A stretch of 64,000 bases of DNA, taken from the NCBI RefSeq assembly GCF_038050375.1, contig NZ_CP150886.1, positions 682,001 to 746,000 on the forward strand. Direction: 5' to 3'. Each line of letters begins with the position of its first letter. Within the stretch, counting starts at the first letter, position 1. Source of the stretch: Okeanomitos corallinicola TIOX110. GTDB taxonomy: Bacteria; Cyanobacteriota; Cyanobacteriia; Cyanobacteriales; Nostocaceae. Made by a program: the position numbers and the translations under genes. The notes beneath the pieces are model-generated. The model saw only the letters and a list, made by a program, of their open reading frames with translations. It searched no databases and was not told the DNA's origin. Positions 59,349 through 64,000 of this stretch are shown here, in pieces.

Positions 59349-62117
59349 TTACAAATCAATTTCCCCTCTTAACACCGTTGCATCATTAGTATGAGAAATT
59401 TTAAACCCAAGTTTTTCACAGACTCGCTGCATCCCTAAATTATCTCCTAATATCTCAGCCGAAATACAGCAGATTTTTTCGGTTTTCCCTACTTCTACTA
59501 ACCTGCGGACTATTTCCGTACCTAAGCCTTGACATTGAAATTTATCACTCACCAACATAGCAAATTCTGCCGCATTATTTCCATGTAATTTACTCAATCT
59601 TCCTACAGCTAAAATTTCCGTTTCTTTGGTTTCTGGGTTTTCATATTCTGCAACTAAAGCCATTTCCCGGTCATAGTCAATAAAACAAATTCTTGTTAGT
59701 CTTTCATGGGCAATTCTTTGACTTAATTTGATTAAATGAAAGTAACGTAAATACACACTTTCTGCTGATAGAGTTTGATGAAATTTTACTATCAATGGTT
59801 CATCTTCAGGACGGATGGGACGGATAGTAACTGATGTACCATTTTTCATTTTCCAACTACTAACATATTGGTGAGGATAAGGACGAATTGCTAATTTTGG
59901 TAATTGTTCATCTTTCACATCCACAGAATGTAAAACTATTCTGCTATCTAATGCTATTAAACCACCAGGATAATCAGCAGTGGGAGGAATAGCTAATAAA
60001 GGATTAATGTCTATTTCTTTAATCAAAGGTTGTTCTACTACCAAATGACTAAATACTACTAATAATTCTTCTAAAGCTGTCATATCTACACTTTTTCTAC
60101 CCCTCACACCTTTTAAAGCTTGATAGATTTTTGTTTGTTCCATCATTCTTCTTGCTAGGGTAGTATTTAAAGGTGGAAGTGCAATAGAACTATCTTGAAA
60201 AACTTCTACTAATTCTCCTCCAGCACCAAATAATAATACTGGCCCAAATTGGGGATCTAAACTACTACCAATTATCAATTCATAACCGCTAGTTTTTACC
60301 ATTTTCTGTACGGTTACACCTAAAAAATCTTCCGGTTTCGCTTTTTCTAAAACCGCAGTTTCTATTAAGTGATAGGCTCTTTTTACAGCTTCTGCATTTC
60401 GTAAATTTAACTGTACTCCCCCCACGTCTGTTTTATGGGTAATGGTTTGGGAATACAATTTTAACACCACCGGATAACCAATTTTTTCTGCACATTCTAT
60501 CGCTGCTTCTGCACTTTTAGCAATACTTCCCGCAACTACAGGAATACCATAAGCTGCTAATATTTCCTTAGATTCAAATTCGGTTAAAATTGTTCTGCCA
60601 GCTTTTCTAGCTTCGTTAATAATGGTTTCTACTAATACACAATCACGGGTATTAATATCGCATTCTAAACTTGGTAATACCGGAGTTTCATAAATTCCTT
60701 GGAGGTTATAACTATATTTCCACATATAGCTAAATATCCGCGCTGCTGTATCAGGATAAGCATAGGTGGGAATACCTTGATTATTAAGAATTTTTTGTCC
60801 TTCGGCAACATCTTCCCCACCCATCCAACTTGCTAAAATTGGTTTATTTGACATTTGCGAATAGGGTTTTAATTCTTCAGCAATTTTTGTTGGATCGGTC
60901 ATTGCTTGGGGTGTTAAAATTACTAATAAACCATCACTATTCGGATCTTTAGCAGCAATTTCTAAGGCTTTTGTATAACGTTTTGGATCGGCATCTCCTA
61001 AAATATCAATGGGGTTATTATGACTCCATTGTGGAGGCAAAATTCCGTTTAAACCTTGAATTACTGCTTCGGAAATTTCTGCTAGTTTCCCTCCACTTTC
61101 TATTAATGTATCTGTGGCTAATACTCCAGGGCCACCAGCATTTGTTAGAATCGTTAAACGTGAACCTTTCGGTCTTGGTTGTTTTGCTAATACTTCTGAC
61201 ATATCAAATAAATCAGAAATACTATTAACTCTTAATACTCCACATCTTCTAAATGCAGCATCTAAAACCGCGTCACTTCCTGCTAATGATCCTGTGTGAG
61301 AAGCGGCCGCTTTTGCTGCTGCTGCTGTCCGACCGGCTTTAATAACAATTATCGGTTTTGTTAATGCTACTTCTCTCGCTGCGGAAAGAAAAGAACGTGC
61401 ATCACCGATTGATTCCATATAAATGACAATACTTTTTGTATTAGGGTCATCTCCTAAATAATAAATTAAATCTCCCCAACCAATATCTAACATTGAACCG
61501 ATGGAAACAAAGGCACTAAAACCAACTTTTTCCTGTAAACTCCAATCTAAAATTGATGTACATAATGCCCCACTTTGACTGAGGAAACCTACATTTCCTG
61601 GTTGTGCCATTTTACTAGCAAAGGTGGCATTTAAACCAGACATTGGACTCATGACACCTAAACAGTTTGGTCCAATAATTCTAATTTTTCCTTTGTGTGC
61701 TATTTCCAGAACTTCTCTTTCTAAAGCAATACCTTTTTCTCCTGCTTCTTTAAATCCTGCGGAGATGATAATTGCTCCTTTAATTCCGGCTTTTACACAA
61801 TCAGAAATAATCTGTGGTACTGTGGGAGCGGGGGTGGCAATTATCGCTAAATCTATTTTTTCAGGAACATCAAAAATACTAGGATAGGCTTTAATTCCTA
61901 AGACACTATTCCGTTTAGGATTGATGGGAAAAACCGTTCCATTAAAGGGATTTGTAATTAAATTCCAGAGTAATGTTCTCCCCACACTTCCAGGTTTTTC
62001 ACTTGCACCAATAACAGCAACTGTTTTAGGTGCAAAAATCGCATCTAACGGGTTTATTCTCTCAGTTTGTAAGATATCGTAAGCTGTATCTGTAGTTAGT
62101 TTGATAGATGCTTGCAT
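59349..62117 (-). CDS. ADP-forming acyl-CoA synthetase with C-terminal GNAT domain (Acs/Pat-type)
   Basis: 922 residues from the ATG at 62117, which has AGGAG upstream; the longer frame to 62132 is not needed. A CoA-binding domain ([20 protein letters not shown]) is followed by succinyl-CoA-synthetase-like domains ([33 protein letters not shown]), an ATP-grasp domain ([20 protein letters not shown]) and a C-terminal GNAT domain ([19 protein letters not shown]). The architecture matches protein lysine acetyltransferase Pat/YfiQ (GNAT at the C-terminus) and acetate-CoA ligase. It may regulate metabolism by acetylation. An hoxW-like gene and an alcohol dehydrogenase lie upstream on the same strand. 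Confidence 0.88.
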   Translation of the reverse strand: MQASIKLTTDTAYDILQTERINPLDAIFAPKTVAVIGASEKPGSVGRTLLWNLITNPFNGTVFPINPKRNSVLGIKAYPSIFDVPEKIDLAIIATPAPTVPQIISDCVKAGIKGAIIISAGFKEAGEKGIALEREVLEIAHKGKIRIIGPNCLGVMSPMSGLNATFASKMAQPGNVGFLSQSGALCTSILDWSLQEKVGFSAFVSIGSMLDIGWGDLIYYLGDDPNTKSIVIYMESIGDARSFLSAAREVALTKPIIVIKAGRTAAAAKAAASHTGSLAGSDAVLDAAFRRCGVLRVNSISDLFDMSEVLAKQPRPKGSRLTILTNAGGPGVLATDTLIESGGKLAEISEAVIQGLNGILPPQWSHNNPIDILGDADPKRYTKALEIAAKDPNSDGLLVILTPQAMTDPTKIAEELKPYSQMSNKPILASWMGGEDVAEGQKILNNQGIPTYAYPDTAARIFSYMWKYSYNLQGIYETPVLPSLECDINTRDCVLVETIINEARKAGRTILTEFESKEILAAYGIPVVAGSIAKSAEAAIECAEKIGYPVVLKLYSQTITHKTDVGGVQLNLRNAEAVKRAYHLIETAVLEKAKPEDFLGVTVQKMVKTSGYELIIGSSLDPQFGPVLLFGAGGELVEVFQDSSIALPPLNTTLARRMMEQTKIYQALKGVRGRKSVDMTALEELLVVFSHLVVEQPLIKEIDINPLLAIPPTADYPGGLIALDSRIVLHSVDVKDEQLPKLAIRPYPHQYVSSWKMKNGTSVTIRPIRPEDEPLIVKFHQTLSAESVYLRYFHLIKLSQRIAHERLTRICFIDYDREMALVAEYENPETKETEILAVGRLSKLHGNNAAEFAMLVSDKFQCQGLGTEIVRRLVEVGKTEKICCISAEILGDNLGMQRVCEKLGFKISHTNDATVLRGEIDL

Positions 62118-62148
62118 AACGACTCCTTTCAATAGGTGATAGTTAACA

Positions 62149-62169
62149 GGTGACAGGTGACAGGTGACA
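62149..62169. repeat. Heptameric short tandem repeat, GGTGACA x3
   Basis: Three perfect units between the synthetase start and the hydrogenase protease gene. Confidence 0.9.
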
Positions 62170-62235
62170 GTAAAGATGGGGTGATGGGGAGGGATATTTA
62201 CCTGCTGACTCCTGACTTCTTCATTCTGAGTTCAG

Positions 62236-62685
62236 CTATAAATTGTGATTTTGATTGAGGATTTCCATGATTTTGGTAAGGGCAATTTCCATACCTTTTT
62301 CTGCCGTTGGTGAAATTTGATCGCTTAATTCAAAGTTTACTCCTGGTACTGTAATTAACCACGTTTCTGGACAATTATTATAGAGAAATTTAGCTAAATA
62401 AAGTAGAGATTGTGGATCACAAATATGTCCATTAATATTCTGTGAATAAGATGGTAATAATGAAATTACCTTTACTTTATCCGATTGATAATCAACACAG
62501 GCATCTACAAAAATCGCTAACCTAGCACTTGCTAAAGGTTCAGATAATTCTGGTGTTAATTGGTGAACTGCAATAGATTTTACGGATAATAAACCTCTGG
62601 ATTTTATAATTCTTGCTATCATTTGTCCAATAGCATCATCACCCCGTAATTCATTACCATAACCAATCACTATTGCAGTTTCCAT
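62236..62685 (-). CDS. Hydrogenase maturation protease (HoxW/HupW-like)
   Basis: 149 residues. GYGNELRGDDAIG (8-20, with the nickel-sensing Asp16), FVDACVDY (Asp at about 61) and VPGVNFELSDQISPTAEKG match the HycI/HoxW family of endopeptidases that remove the C-terminal peptide from [NiFe]-hydrogenase large subunits after nickel insertion. It could serve the bidirectional Hox or the uptake Hup hydrogenase; neither structural operon is in the window. The alcohol dehydrogenase gene lies 28 bp upstream on the same strand. Confidence 0.85.
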   Translation of the reverse strand: METAIVIGYGNELRGDDAIGQMIARIIKSRGLLSVKSIAVHQLTPELSEPLASARLAIFVDACVDYQSDKVKVISLLPSYSQNINGHICDPQSLLYLAKFLYNNCPETWLITVPGVNFELSDQISPTAEKGMEIALTKIMEILNQNHNL

Positions 62686-62712
62686 TATTTCTGCCTTCTT
62701 TCCATCTAGTAA

Positions 62713-63738
62713 TTAATGTTCCGAAACTAGCACAATCCTATAACGAGCTTTATTTGCTGCAACTTTATCCATTGCGGCATTAATATCAGATAATTCCATT
62801 ATTTCAATCATGGGTTTTATTTGGTTTATTGCTGCAAATTCTAGCATTTCTCGCATAAATCTCCGTCCTCCCACCACACTACCAACAATAGCTTTTTGAC
62901 CAAAAACTAAGGGCAAAAGTGGAATATTTAGAGTAGCAGTAGGAAGACCAAGAATACAAAAGACTCCATTATTAGCTAGTAAATTAAAACATTTATCCCA
63001 ATCAATTGCTGATGAACTTGTACTAATTATTAAATCCTGTTTTCCGCTAAAATTTTCAATTTCTTCTGCATTATCCCATTGACAAAAATGGTGCGCTCCA
63101 AAGTCTTTAGCTTCCTTTTCTTTGTCAGCAGAAGTAGAAAAAGCTGTAACTTCAGCCCCCATCGCTCTGGCAAATTTGATGGCTAAATGTCCTAGTCCAC
63201 CAATACCAATTACTCCCACTTTCATCCCCGGATGTTTGATATAAGTTCTCAAGGGAGTATAAACAGTAATTCCCGCACATAATAGAGGAGCAGCACTAGC
63301 AGAATCTAAAGCATCAGGGATTTTATAAGCAAAATCAGCAGGAGCGCGTAAACGATTGGCAAATCCTCCATGATTACCAACAATTAATCCTGTATAACCT
63401 TGCTGACAGATGTTTTCTTCTCCTCTTAAACAAGCGTCACAAGTTCTACAAGAATTGCGAATCCAACCAAAACCAACACGATCTCCCACTACAAATGCAG
63501 TCACATCTTCACCTATTTGGGTGACTTTTCCTACCACTTCATGACCCGCAACCAGAGGAAATTTACTCACATTCCAGTCATTATCTCTCATGTGAATATC
63601 AGTGTGACACAAACCATTATGAGTCACTGCAATTTCAATATCTTGACGACCTAATTTTGCTGGCTCATACTCCCATTTATGGAATTTTTCTCCTTGTTTC
63701 AACGCTGCATAACTTTGAAATTTTTTAGTTAGTGTCAT
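62713..63738 (-). CDS. Zinc-dependent alcohol dehydrogenase (CAD/YahK-like)
   Basis: 341 residues. Catalytic zinc ligands are in LCHTDIHMRDND (Cys), VAGHEVVGKV (His, Glu) and the C of FGWIRNSCRTC region; structural zinc cysteines are CRTCDACLRGEENIC (four Cys). The cofactor Rossmann motif VGVIGIGGLGHLAIKFA follows at about residue 173. These are NADPH-linked reductases of aliphatic and cinnamyl aldehydes. It heads the adh-hoxW-like-acs run. Substrate unknown. Confidence 0.92.
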   Translation of the reverse strand: MTLTKKFQSYAALKQGEKFHKWEYEPAKLGRQDIEIAVTHNGLCHTDIHMRDNDWNVSKFPLVAGHEVVGKVTQIGEDVTAFVVGDRVGFGWIRNSCRTCDACLRGEENICQQGYTGLIVGNHGGFANRLRAPADFAYKIPDALDSASAAPLLCAGITVYTPLRTYIKHPGMKVGVIGIGGLGHLAIKFARAMGAEVTAFSTSADKEKEAKDFGAHHFCQWDNAEEIENFSGKQDLIISTSSSAIDWDKCFNLLANNGVFCILGLPTATLNIPLLPLVFGQKAIVGSVVGGRRFMREMLEFAAINQIKPMIEIMELSDINAAMDKVAANKARYRIVLVSEH

Positions 63739-64000
63739 CAGAGTTTATCCTAGATTTTTTATGAGCTTAGTATTGATTTTATTTCATGTTCCCGTAACTA
63801 TCTAAATTAAAGTCTGATATCACAATAAATTACACGAAAAGTTAAACTTCTTAATACGGTATAAATCATTATTAAAAATTATTAAATCTCCCATTTAAAA
63901 TGATCAAAAATAGGTTTATTTTTTAAATAAAATATCAAAAGTTGAGGAACTCGTGAGGAATCACCCAAAAACAAACGCAAATTTATGTTAATAGTGGATG
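63739..64000. other. Intergenic region upstream of the alcohol dehydrogenase, possible gene start at the edge
   Basis: 262 bp holding the alcohol dehydrogenase promoter. No complete gene is seen. A plus-strand frame open from about 63946 contains an ATG at 63985 followed by LIVD at the window edge, which could be the start of a response-regulator-like gene, but only five codons are visible. Confidence 0.35.

Overview
The window is a piece of chromosome from a filamentous, heterocyst-forming cyanobacterium (Nostocales, Anabaena/Nostoc/Dolichospermum type). The evidence is many GCGATCGC (HIP1) octamers, AT-rich DNA, heptameric short tandem repeats of the heterocystous cyanobacteria (GGTGACA, AAGTCAA, GGAGTTA and similar), a HetP-family gene, a sucrose synthase gene, and cyanobacterial families such as ClpC, DUF3288, DUF29, PAP/fibrillin and carotenoid oxygenase. 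No rRNA, tRNA, CRISPR array or intact transposase gene was seen.

Layout. 0-4.4 kb: end of a polyamine importer operon (potA C-terminus, potD, potB) and a FecCD/FecE-type metal-chelate or cobalamin ABC pair. 4.8-10 kb: a lysine-rich SLH-domain protein, an unusual PhyH dioxygenase-APH kinase fusion, and a convergent methyltransferase with a regulatory domain. 10-17 kb: a carotenoid-isomerase-like flavoenzyme, an Mla/TGD-type lipid transporter ATPase with its MCE protein, DUF3288 and clpC. 17-22 kb: a HEPN protein, DUF29, an Rpn-like protein with a short C-terminus, and ubiD. 22-26 kb: a duplicated-domain protein with a zinc-ribbon partner, dnaK and hsp20.

26.6-38.3 kb is the most striking part. 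It is a dense, mostly minus-strand set of small-molecule or lipid-tailoring genes: type II thioesterase, GH3-family adenylating ligase, hexapeptide acyltransferase, fatty-acid hydroxylase, three Rieske oxygenases, a [2Fe-2S] ferredoxin, an AurF-like diiron oxygenase, a second ferritin-like diiron protein, a GNAT-like protein, an Mpo1-like (DUF962) protein and an alpha/beta hydrolase. No PKS, NRPS or terpene synthase core is present. I do not recognise the pathway; it is the best candidate here for an undescribed system. It is followed by a secreted protein and an operon of NTF2-like, glycosyltransferase and amidohydrolase genes, divergent from a carotenoid oxygenase and an acyltransferase.

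46-64 kb: a 220-bp MITE-like element with 6-bp target duplications, a thioredoxin-fold thylakoid protein, MurT, remnants of pyruvate:ferredoxin oxidoreductase, the HetP-like gene, sucrose synthase next to a GH65 phosphorylase/beta-phosphoglucomutase fusion (sucrose and disaccharide carbon use, plausible in heterocysts), PAP/fibrillin, adenosine-specific kinase, an ADP-forming acyl-CoA synthetase with a GNAT domain, a hydrogenase maturation protease and a zinc alcohol dehydrogenase.

A recurrent theme is short dispersed repeats that run into coding ends. The MlaF-like N-terminus, the MCE C-terminus, the AurF-like C-terminus and one Rieske C-terminus are all partly repeat-encoded.
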